Assembly (NCBI GenBank): GCA_013398275.1 | Contig: VZSE01014929.1 | Coordinates: forward strand, 781,295-845,294 | Length of the DNA: 64,000 bases | From: Promerops cafer | Taxonomy: Eukaryota > Chordata > Aves > Passeriformes > Nectariniidae | Direction: 5' to 3' | Part shown: positions 39,001 to 49,984 of the stretch, one piece after another | Layout of the letters: every line of letters starts with the position of its first letter | Position numbering within the stretch: position 1 is the stretch's first letter | Translations under genes and position numbers: made by a program | The notes under the pieces: generated by a model | Told to the model about the DNA's origin: nothing | Databases searched by the model: none | What the model saw: the letters and a program-made list of their open reading frames with translations, nothing else

Positions 39001-39835
39001 TTACTTACTTTTGCTTTTCAGCAACCCACTTAATTTAACAGCATTATTTAAAATTCTTTAATGATCATTTTAGAAAGGAATCCTTTTTCTTCCTTTCTTT
39101 CTTCTTCCCTTCTGTTAAATTTTTCCTTCTGTTACTGAACTGCCTGGATGTTCAGTTATAAAATACAAATACAGTGACTGAAATTCATATGGCATCAGCA
39201 GCAGTTTGTCTGCTTTACAAAGATTCTGTCATGTTTTTGCTGTCTGGAATTTTGAAGAAACACTGAAAATAATACAATTGAAAATAATAACTCGAAAAGC
39301 AAAAAGCGTGACTTTAAAATATGGAACATATTCTACTGAGGTGGAAGAGATGCACTTAATGAGTACTTAATGAAAGTACTTTTGGCAGTAATTGAAAGAC
39401 ATGTTTCATGTTCCACTGATACACATGGCTTAGGAAAGGAAGTACATTTTTATTTAGTGTAGGAGAGCACTAATGTTAAAAATACTTAAATGATTTTGAT
39501 TCGGGTTGAGCAGTTTCATTATTCCTGATACCTTAAATGCTTGCACCTGCTTGCAGCTTCAAGTGCATATGATTCGTCATTTGAGAACTGTCTGTTGGAA
39601 CTAAATTGAGAGATATTATTCTTTAAGTGCTTGTTCATTGTAATAAGCTTAGCCTTCTAACGTCATTTAGAACCCTCTGAAGATTAATGTCTAACATCTC
39701 TGTTCCAGCATTGGTAGCAAAACTTGTCTTAATAATGAAAAAATACATGACCCTCTCACATAGCTACAGAAAACTTGAGAGACACAGAAGGAAAGTCCTC
39801 TTAGGTATTTTATTTTTTAAAATGTTCAAATGTTG
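33041..39835. other. Long AT-rich intron-like stretch with no gene seen
   Basis: Contents seen: G/T tracts (G3T7 at 38298-38307), A-rich and T-rich runs (for example 36554-36564), a locally GC-richer patch at 34830-35110 with overlapping chance ORFs on both strands, and an octamer ATGCAAAT near 35039. No supported exon, RNA gene or CpG island was found. Confidence 0.4.
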
Positions 39836-40310
39836 ATAGAATCATTTACATTGGAAAAGACCCTTAAGATCGAGTCCAGCCCGTAATCCAGCACTCCCAA
39901 GTCCAGCCCTAAACCATGTCCCTAAGTGCCTCATCTGCATGTATTTTAGATACCTTCCTGGGGTGGTGACTCCACCACTTCCCTGGGCAGTCTGTTCCTG
40001 TGCTTGACAGTGCTTTCAGTGAAGAAACTTTTCCTTATAGCCAGTCTGAACTTCTCTTGAGGTCTTTTTCTCTCATCCTGTCACTTGGTGCTGGGAGAAG
40101 AGGCTGACCCCTGCCTGGCTACAGCCTCCTTTCAGTCAGTTGTAGAGAGTGAGATTGTCCCCCCGAGCCTCCTTTTCTCCAGGCTAAACTATTCCATTTC
40201 CTCAGACACTCCTCATAAGATTTGTGCTCCAGACCCTGTACCACATTTGTTGCCCTTCACTGGACAACCCACCAGCATCCCAATGTCCGTCGTGTAGTTA
40301 GTGGCCCAAA
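39836..40310 (-). mobile_element. CR1 LINE fragment, reverse
   Basis: Starting at the reversed terminus ('atagaatcatttacattgg', 'aaaagacccttaagatcgag'), the segment runs through 'gtccagccctaaaccatgtc', 'ctaagtgcctcatctgcatg', 'ctgggcagtctgttcctgtg', 'tctcctccaggct'-like and 'ttgcccttcactggac' blocks typical of the CR1 3'UTR and ORF2 end read on the opposite strand. It is 475 bases, 5'-truncated and moderately diverged. The right boundary is approximate. Confidence 0.9.
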
Positions 40311-41149
40311 ATATTCCTGACATTCCCTGTTCATTGAGGAGGGTGGAGGGGGTTTCCAGTAGCAGTCCTGAGACAAAGCTTAATCTGGCTGGATGTGTTT
40401 TCATGAGCACTGGGGCTGACTTCATCTTGCCTGCAGATTGCCTGTACAATCTGGGAATTGTACAGCTCTGCGTCCTCATGCTAAATGATGGTGTTGCCCT
40501 GTAATTTGGGGCTGGTGCACCAGTGCTGGCTGCTCCTAAGTTTCAGCATGGAAGTGCTTAGCTGGGTGTGAGCATCCTTGTCCCCAGCAGTGCTCAAGTG
40601 GTGACGTGGGACTGCAGAGCCACATCCGGATTTTTTCCTCAAGATGTGGCATGTACCTGTGGAGTAAAAAGGCAAAGCAAAGCAAACCAATATAGCCCAA
40701 TGTGTGGGTGAGGGAAGCACACTGCATTTGGACTGCTTAATCAAGTCTTCCAAACTACTCTGAAGGGTTTTCAGAAGGAGCTTTGATATATTTTCAATTT
40801 GGAGTCAAGTGCAGTTTTTTATTGTCCTTTTGTATTGTTTTGAAAAAATCTCTTTTCCTTCTGAGAGTATCCTGTTGAAAGCATCCATCTGTCTGTCTTG
40901 CTTTTTTTTTTTTCTTTTTTTGGGGGGTGGGGAGGGAGGGGATCACAACATGACTGACATTAAAATAATGCATTCCTAAATTTCTGTGGTTAAGGCTATG
41001 GGTGTTAGCATTCTTCGTAGCTTCCAAAAACTGAAAGAAATATGGGATATGGAGTCTTGTGAACAGGTGGAAATACAATTCTGACCTTCCCTCGTTGTAT
41101 ATTTTTATATTCTGGGCTAATTTGCCGGATTATCCCTCTCAGCGAGCCA
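40311..41149. other. Non-coding DNA before CpG island 3
   Basis: The main landmark is a T-rich tract (40902-40921) joined to a G-quadruplex motif (40922-40941), listed separately. The rest shows only short ORFs. Confidence 0.4.
40922..40941 (+). other. G-quadruplex motif next to a T-rich tract
   Basis: Runs of 6, 4, 3 and 4 G are separated by single bases (T, A, A), the pattern of a very stable parallel G-quadruplex on the plus strand. It directly follows T12CT6(T) at 40902-40921. It lies about 220 bases upstream of CpG island 3. Whether it folds in vivo cannot be told from sequence. Confidence 0.85.
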
Positions 41150-41247
41150 GTTGTTTTGCAGGTTTATATTTCCTGGTGGGATTATTCCCTCGAGCGACGC
41201 CTTGTGCAGTTTAGTTCTTTTCCCACAGCGAACGCTGCTTGAACCAA

Positions 41248-41261
41248 ACGCGTGCACGCGT
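41248..41261. repeat. 14-bp perfect palindrome ACGCGTGCACGCGT
   Basis: The 14 bases equal their own reverse complement and contain two ACGCGT hexamers around a TGCA centre. It lies inside CpG island 3 and could be a dimeric factor site. No factor is assigned. Confidence 0.9.
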
Positions 41262-41381
41262 GCTCGCACGCAGGGTGCGCGGTCCTGGCCGCGGGGATCC
41301 GGGCTGGAGCGATCCTGGCCCCCGTGCCGTGGGTGTCGCCGCCGCCGGGAGCGCCGAGCGGCTGCGTTTCCGCGAGCGCAG

Positions 41382-41394
41382 CAGCAGAGGGCGC
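41382..41394 (+). promoter_or_regulatory. CTCF core motif
   Basis: CAGCAGAGGGCGC fits every position of the CTCF core CASYAGRKGGCRS. The preceding base is G where C is usual. CTCF binds such sites to anchor chromatin loops and insulate promoters, often at CpG islands. Occupancy depends on CpG methylation inside the motif (a CG lies at 41392-41393). Confidence 0.55.
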
Positions 41395-41470
41395 TGCAGG
41401 GCAGGGGATGGCCCGGCGCCGCTGCCGCCGTGGCTCCGCCCGCTCCCTGCTTCCCCTCGCGTGTTTTTAA

Positions 41471-44280
41471 TTTCATACAATTGGTGGTTTATAATAATTA
41501 CGTATTAGTATATAATATCATATATTAGCTTTTTAAGTGCTGCTAGATACTCTGGTCTCTAATTATGTTAACGTTCTTTTGGAAATTGCAATTCTGTTTA
41601 CATGCTGATGCTACTCAGATTCCAGTTTTCTGTGAGGCTTCTAAAGATAATTTGTAATTATTCATTAAAATACCCCAACGCTCTATTTACGGTCCAAGTT
41701 TGTTCTTCACGACAAAAATAATTGTCTTGAGGTCACTGACAAAAATAGGACTGGTAGGAGAAGGCAGACTGGGCAGTTAAGGATAGTGCCATATGAAAAG
41801 CCTTAAAATGCCTCCAGTTTGTTCATGAACAGGGCCAAATGTATGATGGGTTTCTTTGTAGTCTTACTTTCTCTAAGTACTGTAAATACCTTTCAGAATC
41901 TTTAAATTGGAAACCATCTTCCTTCCTGTACTGTTTAAGAGACAGTATGACTGATTTTGAGATTTATGTAAGTAATTGAGAACTGTCTGCAAGCTGATAC
42001 CATTATTGTTGTTATTGTAATAATTATTATTATTAACATTATTTATTTTCATGAAGTTTACTGACCAAATCTAACTAAGCAATTGATTTTTAAAATGTGC
42101 AGGGTTAGAGGGGAGGGTTTTGAGGATCACATGTATCACTTGTATCACATAATCCGTTGTGTTGTCAAACTGACTTACTGGAAAATCAAATATAATAATT
42201 TCAAAATAGGATGCTACATAAAAACAGATATGGGTTTTTTTCCCAGATTTTGATAATTGTTCCCATTTTACTTGTGTAACCAGTATTAGATGATCTGTTT
42301 CTTGAACATCTTGATTCAAGAACATTTTAAACCAAATGGCAGTGCTTTAGAGTCAAGAAATTGTGAGATATTGCAGATTCTAAGAATCTGTTCCTATTGA
42401 TTTTCATGAAAGCAAGGGCTTTGGCATTTTTTAGTGAGCTTTGTTTTAATATCCTGTGTCTTTCTACCTACATTTTATGATGAAGTTTGACTGTGTGTGT
42501 GGCACTTCACTAATCCCTTGAAAGGCCAGGCAGTTGTAGTAAAGCATGTGATTCCCAACAGTTTTCTGCATATTTAAATACATACCTACATGTTGCCCTC
42601 CTCAAGTCACTGCTCACTTGTGGAAGCAAATTTTCTTTGAGCTCCCTTTATGTCCGTATCTGCATGCTGCACTGCTATTTCATTTTGCCTGCAAAACAAG
42701 GCCTTCAAAAAAGTGAAAGTATGCCATGTTTAATTTCAGATTTTAGAGTCATAGGAATTAATTATGGGGGAGTTTAATTGGCACATAGAGTTGTACTTTT
42801 GTTCTGGTTTCAAAAATTCATGATACTTTCCTCCAAGCTGAAATCTGTGCAAAAGCTTCAGAATGAGCAGAGGTTGCATCTTAGTTGTGTCGAAATCCTG
42901 TCCAGTGATGCCTTCTTGTTAATGCTGTTGGACTTTATAGCTTGTTGAGGTTAAATTTCTGACTGGGGCTTAAAAAGAGTTCAGAATACAAATCAGTTGT
43001 TTGAAGAGCCTGTAATGCTGAACTGGGGGCACTGGGAGGTGTGTCCCTACAGTCACTGGTGCAATGTGTACTCGGCATTGTCACTGCTGTGAGCTTTCAT
43101 CAGAAGTGGCTGAAGTCAGTCAGACCCAAGGTCTCTGTTAAAAGCAGCATTTTAATACAGACTTCATTGAGGATGCCTTTCTGGACAGTAGGAGTGGGGA
43201 AAGCTTGTGTTGATCCTGCTAGAGAATATTCTCACAGTTACCTGCAATTTGTGGCTCAGGACCTTCCTGAACCAAGTGCTATCTCAATATGGTTTACAAG
43301 TAGAAAATGAAAATTAAGAAATGCTGCTGTGAGAATGTAAACTGGCCCTATGTCCTGGGTTCCCATTTTCCAAAAGTAAAACCTCATGAAAGAGAATAAG
43401 TTCATAATGTAGGCGACAAGCTCAGGGCCATACAAAATCTCAAGACTTTTTTGTGGGGGGAACAGAATAATTCTTCTGTCCCCCAGTTCTTCAGGTCCAT
43501 GGCAGTACACTACCTTCTGAGAAAATGCTGGTGAGAAGGCGTGGAAGTTTCCTGATGCCTCTGGAAGCAGACTGTGTGCTGCTCTCTGTGATCAACTCAG
43601 GCTGAGTTTCGGAGGAAGAGTCACACATGAAAACATGGAAGAGGGCAGGACAGTGCACGTCAATGTGTGTGTACACACACAGACCCCTGCATGCTGCCTG
43701 CAGTGGTGTCACACCAGAAAGCCTTCCTCCTCTGACTAAAACCACAGGCATTAGCACCGTTTTCCTACATACCTCTCAATAAACCCATGGCTTTTAGAAT
43801 TAGTACAAATGGTGTCAAGCCAGCTTGACAGGTAATTTAAAAAAATTAACTTGTTATGGAAAACGTACAACAGTCTAGACTTTAGGAAGAATGGCGAATA
43901 ACATGGCTGCATCTTAATTCTTATCCTGCATTTATATATAAAGACTTGGAAAACCAGCTCAGGTTTTCTGATTTCTGACAAGTTTCACTCAAGCCCAGCT
44001 ACCCTTTTGCCTGAATTGGAAACCCTTTCTACAAACTTATATATATAATAGTTTCTTAGTTTTCCTATTGTGCTGCTCTGACAAGTTGAAAAATAGACAT
44101 TCGTCCTGTGAGTGTGTATGTGTGCAAGTAAAAAAAAAGTCTGTGCAGGTTATCGGTCAGTAATAGTCAGACCATGGAACAGCTGAAAACATGGAAACAA
44201 TTTCCTCCCTAATTTGGGCAGATTGGAATGCATCCCCAAAATCCAAACGGAAATAGTAAAATTTAAAAACTTTTTATTAG
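41471..44280. other. Very AT-rich DNA with no gene seen
   Basis: Directly after island 3 the sequence becomes AT-rich (ATTA and TATATA words at 41480-41530, ATT repeats at 42005-42045). An 18-bp TG/CA palindrome lies at 43664-43681. No exon or known interspersed repeat was recognised. Confidence 0.4.
43664..43681. repeat. 18-bp perfect TG/CA palindrome
   Basis: TGTGTGTGT followed by ACACACACA is exactly self-complementary. It joins a (TG)n block to a (CA)n block head to head, a form able to extrude a small cruciform. Confidence 0.9.
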
Positions 44281-44345
44281 TACCTAACCCAGCTGCACCT
44301 GGCCGGCCTAATTGCCTTCAACCTGGTCATTACTCAAAGGCATGA
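44281..44345. promoter_or_regulatory. Possible cis-regulatory block (E-boxes and homeodomain core)
   Basis: In an AT-rich setting this block packs CAGCTG and CACCTG E-boxes, a GGCCGGCC palindrome and a TAATTG homeodomain core within about 30 bases (roughly 44289-44314). This resembles developmental enhancers, but no alignment is available to show conservation. Confidence 0.25.
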
Positions 44346-44639
44346 AGTTTAGCCACCAACAGCACTTATTAATGTATAATAGGAATTTACTTGTAAAACA
44401 GAATTATTGGAACGGTGTGATATCATAAAGACAGAGGTGCTGACATTTTAGATTGTTTTATATAGGGATGTTGAGTTATAATTTAGGAGTTGGATATTCT
44501 TTGGGTGATTAATCATTCTTAGGTATAACTTAAAATGTCTGGTGGATATACGTAGAATTAATGTTTGCAATGACCGGCTCATGAAGCTCGCTTATGTGAA
44601 TAAGGTCATGTTTGGTTTCTGGACAATCTACTTCTCCAG

Positions 44640-44791
44640 GATTTTGTGAAAGGTTGGTGCAAAACCTAGAAATGCTGAGGCCGCAGTTTAATGAAATGTT
44701 TCAGCGAGACAGCCCCTCACTGATTTCTGTAAAGATGTCAAAGCCTAAGCCCATAAAAGTGCCTGCAAATTCTCCTCTTCATATCAATGGT
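44640..44791 (+). other. Candidate coding exon, gene not recognised
   Basis: An acceptor (ctacttctccag, AG at 44638-44639) opens a frame that starts with the last two bases of a split codon and continues 50 codons to a donor-like GGT|GTGAGA (GT at 44792-44793). If not spliced, it ends in a TGA at 44801-44803. The peptide looks more protein-like than other frames here: an amphipathic stretch FCERLVQNLEMLRPQFNEMF, then a basic, proline-rich segment with MSKPKPIKVP and a final SPLHING. It contains no homopolymers and has a balanced composition. I cannot assign a family. It would be an internal or last exon of a plus-strand gene. A non-coding conserved element or chance ORF remains possible. Confidence 0.3.
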
Positions 44792-44803
44792 GTGAGAAAC
44801 TGA

Positions 44804-47367
44804 ATACATTAATTCTGTTGGACCTCAAACTTAGAATGTGTCAATATGATTCCAGTGATTGATGGTTACAGACTTTTACCTACCTCATAAATATAATGTG
44901 CCTTGATTACAGAAGCACTGCTAGTGCTGCTATAGTTAGTTATGTCAGCACTTCCATTGTAAACCCCGTTTCTTTAGGGGTTTATAACTCCATCATAAAA
45001 ATTCACTCTGGGATGAAATTTATACCATAGGCTTCTAGACTGTAAGCTAGTCATTGAAAATGCAGATATATTAAAAAAAACCCAAAAAAAAACCAGTTGA
45101 ACAAAGGCAAAAGCCTAGACTTGCAAATTTTTTCATGTATGCATGTTATTTTTGTAGCTGAGAAATTACTTCACTTTTGAGATGCAACGTTGCTGCCTTT
45201 TTCTCCCTAGTGGAATTCAGGCTCTCTGTGATTGTCTATATGTATGCACGTACATACATGAATATACTTCTGTCATAAATATTTTTAAAACATAATATGT
45301 GTGCAATAACTTTTTTTAAAAAAACCTTGTAGTATTAATACACTGAAGTTTTTATCCGTAACATAAACCAACACTAAACACCAATTTATAGATAAAATAC
45401 AGTTGCTGCAATAGACCATGAAGGTCAAGGGGGAAAGCATTAAAAATATATTCAGTTAAATACAGGGATTTGGGTGTGGACCTCACCTGGGCTAAGTTAA
45501 CTTCAGTAAATATATATACACTTCCATGAGCAAAATGTCATGTGATCCATGTGTGATCTTTTTTTAAAAGGATGAATTGTTTAAAGCTTGTTTTAAACAG
45601 CCTCTGGGGTGTTATCTTAGAACACACTTTTTTTTAATACTTTGAGATTACTGAAGTAAACCTCTAGCAGGTAATGTTTTGTGTTTCTTTTGTCTAATGT
45701 TGAAGAACAGTCCTACAAAGATTTCTGTGCTGTTGGTGGTAAACAGCACTATAAGGTCTGGATTTTCTTAAATTACAGTAGAGTCTGAGTGCTCTTAAAT
45801 GGTGTTTCTCAGTCCTTAATTCAATATTAAATTTTTTCTATGTTTTGAGGTTTTTTTTTTTAAACACCCATTGTGGTTAGATTTGAGGTTTTTTCCTTGC
45901 TTTTGCACATTGTAAAGTTTGGATAGCAAAGAGAACTGAAAACACTGGTAACGTCTGTTTCCATATTCCAGCCTGGTGATATGGCAGATAATGATTGGAA
46001 CTTAATCTGTGACGTATCTTCCAATGGGGCTGTATTTACAAGTAGTGTAAAACTGGCTCACTATCACTTAATTATTTAATGTGTCTTTAGTTTCATTAAT
46101 CTTTTCTTGCTGTACACGTTAGTGCTTTTCAAAGACTGATGAAAAAGAGTAGGAAAACTTCATTGCTTCTTTCCCCAGTACTTTCCCATTGCTGGTTAAA
46201 ACAAAATTAAGATGTCTGGCTAGCTATCATTTTTATGAATTACAGGTAGAAATAGCTGAGGAGAAATTAATTTCTTTCTCTAAGTACCTTTAAAAAAATA
46301 TAGATGAGCCTAAGATGAGAGTTGTTTCTATTACTAAAAGTCCCACTGCTTCAACACTCTACAGCTGTTAATAAAGAATTGAGCTAAGCTTCTTTTTATT
46401 TAAAGGTACAAGTTAACCTCAGATGGATACCTTCACTTGATTTAATGATATTACCTCTCCACTTTGTTCAATTTTAGGTTTTTGGCATACAGTTTCTAAT
46501 GGCTGGGATTTTTAGGAGCCTAGAATTTTTCCATTTGTAACACGAATTGAAGCTCTGTAGCTTTGATTCTCTCCTCTCTCTCCCTTCCTCCTCCCCTTAC
46601 CCTCACTCTGTCTGCAAATAAAAAGACCAATCCTCCCCAAAAAGCAGCTTGTATATATCAAAGAAGGGACCTGGAATCTTAAATAACTTTATTTATGAAA
46701 CAAGAGGGAGTGGGTGGTGGGATGCTAGCACTAAACTTTTGAGGGTGGGCATCCGGCTCTCAGTTTACTTGGCTGGCTGAGTATCTTGAAAGCCTTAATT
46801 TAAAAGTCATCTTAGAATCATTTTTAATTGGCTCCAAGTAAGTAGTTGAGCATTTGTTCTGATAAGGAGGGTTTTGCTCTATGTGTGCCATAAAATCAGC
46901 AAAAAGAGGGATCTGTTTAATACAGCAATGATGCTGGGCTTTTTTGTTTCTAGGGTTTGCCCTAAACAGGATTTACCCCTTAAGGCAGCAGTAGCACACC
47001 ATAAAAAGACCATTCTTTTACTCCACAGCAGCAAGGCTTTAACTTTCTGGTTTTCAGATTTCTTTTTTTAATAGGCAGCAATAACAAGACTTCCATAGGG
47101 TGGTTGCTGTAAGTACTGTACATGGTGTCTTAAGATCAGAATGCTTTGCCTGCAACGTTTTATTGCTTTTTGTTTAAAAAGGCCTGGGAAAGAGCATCTA
47201 ACAAACTTCAAGGTTCAGCTCATGTTTCTGGAAACTTTTCTGGGTGGGGAAAGCTTATAGATGGAATAAAGTCAAGCTGGTTTTGCTGATTTACACTTAC
47301 GTTATTGCTCAAGTTCTCAAATCTAAGTACTCCCAAACCTTGACAAATATCCTAGTTTGCATTGTAA
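44804..47367. other. AT-rich DNA with no gene seen
   Basis: Many T/A tracts, for example A8C3A9 at 45073-45092 and a T-run near 45851, but no exon, CpG cluster or CR1 end was recognised. Confidence 0.4.
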
Positions 47368-47461
47368 CAAAAAAAACCCTAAACCAACCAGCCAAAAAAA
47401 AAAAAAAAAAAACCCCCAAAAAAACCCCAAGAAAAAAAAAAAAAACCACCAAGAAAACCCT
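47368..47461 (+). repeat. A-rich/C-rich low-complexity tract
   Basis: Runs of A (19 at 47394-47412, and others of 7 to 14) alternate with short runs of 2-5 C. A chance frame through it gives a Lys/Pro/Thr-rich peptide. It belongs to the recurrent A(n)C(n) tract class seen across the window. Confidence 0.9.
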
Positions 47462-47875
47462 AGTGAAAGAGAATTTAATTGAAAATTTGGAATTAAATAC
47501 TTCCATGCCCCATTAATTCTGTTGCTATAGAAATGTCAGCCTTTCTTTGCTCCCACATATCTATTAATTAAGCCAGTGTGGCATTTTTTTATCTGAGGAT
47601 TTGTTCCTGCTTATCCAGGAACTCAAAATCTAGTTTACAGCTGTGAAAAGTATTTATTTGGAGAAGCTAGTTACTTTGTACCACCCTCTCAGTTCCTTTT
47701 ATCATCTGTATTTTTAAAGTCTCCTCCTGACTAAGCTGCAGGTGGTCTGCTTTATTTTGAGTAGCATGTAGAGCAGACACTCACCACCCTACACCCCACT
47801 GTCTAGTTCATGCATTCAGAGTGTGTGACGTGGAATTTCATGCAAGTGCTGTGATGTTACGTTTTGCTCGTTGGT

Positions 47876-47914
47876 AAAAATAAAAAAAAAAAAAAGAAAA
47901 AAAAGAAAAAAAAA
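47876..47914 (+). repeat. Interrupted poly-A tract
   Basis: A runs of 5, 14, 8 and 9 are separated by single T or G bases. There is no upstream gene-like or LINE-like body, so it is not clearly a retrotransposon tail. Confidence 0.9.
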
Positions 47915-49984
47915 GGATGGTTTTAGGTAGTTTGTTCATCAGCACGTTGGTCACAATTGTTCTTTACCTGTTTGTTACAGTTCCATTGGTAAGCTCTTTT
48001 CCTAATAACAAGTTAAGATTGTGAGCTGTGTGGCTCTGAGAAGTCCAACTTCTCTGGAGTTCTGTGGTTTTCTAACACTGTTCCAGTGGAGTGAGCTTCC
48101 TGTAACGCTGGTGGCAGTCAGATGAGCTGTCTTCAGATGTCACTGGAGAACGCTGGAAGGTGCAGCCCTGCTCCTAAGGACAGGGAAACTTTCTCTGCTC
48201 CTGCCATGTAAGTGCATGGTCCTGAGCGCTCACGGTGCACCAGATAATGCTGGCAAAAAGATTATGCTGGCAGATAATGCTGGCAAAAAGACAGTTTCAG
48301 AGGGATAGGAAAGTGTCTCTGACCCAAGGCCTTGCTCTCTTTCAGTTGCTGAGTAATTCATGGAAATTTTTCAGTTTTCTGGAAGTTACTAGGAATTCCT
48401 TTTGTTGAAAATTGTTCTTGGCTGTCCCTGTAAAGTTGAAGGTGCATGAACTCCTGTCTTTTGATGCTTTGTTTGCTCATTCACGTGCAGTTTCTAATGG
48501 TTTTTCACTTGTACTGATTGACTCAGATAATGTGGCAGTCATGTGCTGATGTTTGTTTGAACTGGATCATCTTACTGCCACGGAGTTCTTTGGAAGGGAA
48601 AGACTGGCAAGTCAAAAGAAGGACACTCACGTCTGGTACAGACAAAACTGCATTTTTCCGCTTCTCCTATAAAAATGTGTCCCCTGACCCTCCCTCCTCT
48701 CTTCCCTAATCCTCTTAAAGCATTAGTTTGCATGCTTGCTTTGCACCTAGAGATAGAATGGGCTTGCATGAAGGAGTCATATATTCATTCTGGCAATGTG
48801 AGCTATCTTGGTGCATGATGTGGTGGGTGCCCCCATTTTTGCTCGCATGATCAGATGTAAGCTGAGCCTGCTTCTCAGAAGAGATGAGATTATTCAATCA
48901 TCTTATGCCAAAGTATGTGTGAGGTTTGGGGAAACAGGCTGTCAGTCTGCATTTTGTAGAAACTGGTCACTGAGAAAAGCGGGGCCTGCTTGGGAACCTA
49001 GGTGGTGCTTAAGGCTGGGGAACTACCCTGTAGTGCAGCCCATGCTTCCTATCTTCTCCAGCTGCCTTAATCTCTTTAAAACACTCCCTGTGACTGAGGA
49101 TTCCAGGAGCCTTGAGCTGCTTGGAGTAGTGGCCTCTCCTTCCTCTGTAAGCTTTTCTCTGAGTACCTCTGAAGTAATGGTGTACTTGGCTAGAGATCAG
49201 ATGCTTTCTCTCCCTTTCAGTCCCTCACCCTCAGTGTAACATAATTCTGTTGCTGTATCTAGCAACAAAATGGCCTGTCAAAATGTCTCCTGGTGACACT
49301 TAACTTCAAAAGAGTTTTGGTGACATTTGGCATGCAGTGTTAACAGTGAGAACCTGAAAAGCGTATCCAAAAGGTCATTTAGATATATAAGAACAGTGTG
49401 TCAGAATCTAATGATCTTTCAGATGATTGTTAGGGGCTCAAAGAGTCTGTAGGAAGGTAATCTGGGTGCTAATGAACTTTACAAACTGTCCAGCTCTGCA
49501 GAGGTTGCTTTAATGCCCCAGTTAACTGGTGCATTTCAGTTAAATATGTGGATGTCACTTGAATGCTGACAAAATACCAGGGAGAACTTTGGTGGCTTTT
49601 GAAGATTTTCTTTATTCTTTTTTTGAAGCCAGGGACTTTTTTTACAGCAGGTAACACCTTAATTAGCTTGATGGACTATCCTGACATTCTTAACTCAAGA
49701 AGAGCTGTGTCCTTTTCCTCTCTTAAAAACTGCCCTTATGTAGTAGATTCACCATGACTTTTCAAGCTAGGTATTTTTTTGCAAGGTCTTGGAATATGGA
49801 GTTCTTGAGGTGGTAAAAACATTAAGTACCAATTCTCTGTCCTTTCAAAGGAGTAAGGGTATCTGTGTGTATGTATACATGCATTTGTGCATACATGCAG
49901 TCTCCCACACAAAAACTGACTTTCAGATCATTCAGAATACAAAAAATACTTCCTTGGTGACTGTAAAAATGCACACAGAAATTG
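47915..49984. other. Non-coding DNA with a short duplication
   Basis: Apart from the 30-bp duplication at 48241-48291, I see only chance ORFs (the longest is 143 codons, plus strand, 48808-49239, with no recognisable domain). Confidence 0.4.
48241..48291 (+). repeat. 30-bp tandem duplication, 1.7 copies
   Basis: The unit at 48241-48270 (beginning cagataatgctggcaaaaag) is followed at once by an identical partial copy of 21 bases (48271-48291). The identity suggests a recent slippage or strand-switch event. Confidence 0.93.

Larger units (their letters stand above)
41150..41470. promoter_or_regulatory. CpG island 3, candidate promoter or insulator
   Basis: A sharp GC and CpG peak runs from about 41190 to 41460 and is flanked by AT-rich DNA on both sides. 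It holds a GC-box-like GGCTCCGCCC (41432-41441), a 14-bp palindrome (41248-41261) and a CTCF core (41382-41394). Several frames are open on both strands (up to 125 codons plus, 119 minus with an ATG), as expected when GC richness removes stop codons. None has a recognisable domain. Transcription direction is not determined, because no strong splice donor is present on either strand. Confidence 0.68.

Noticed and set aside
41117..41528. Overlapping open frames of 125 (plus) and 119 (minus) codons in CpG island 3
   Set aside because: GC richness removes stop codons in several frames at once, and the peptides are Arg/Ala/Pro-rich with no family signature.
47244..47516. 90-codon Lys/Thr/Pro-rich frame
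   Set aside because: It is produced by the A/C low-complexity tract and is not a gene.
48808..49239. 143-codon plus-strand open frame
   Set aside because: No domain, no start context and a mixed composition. It is within chance expectation.
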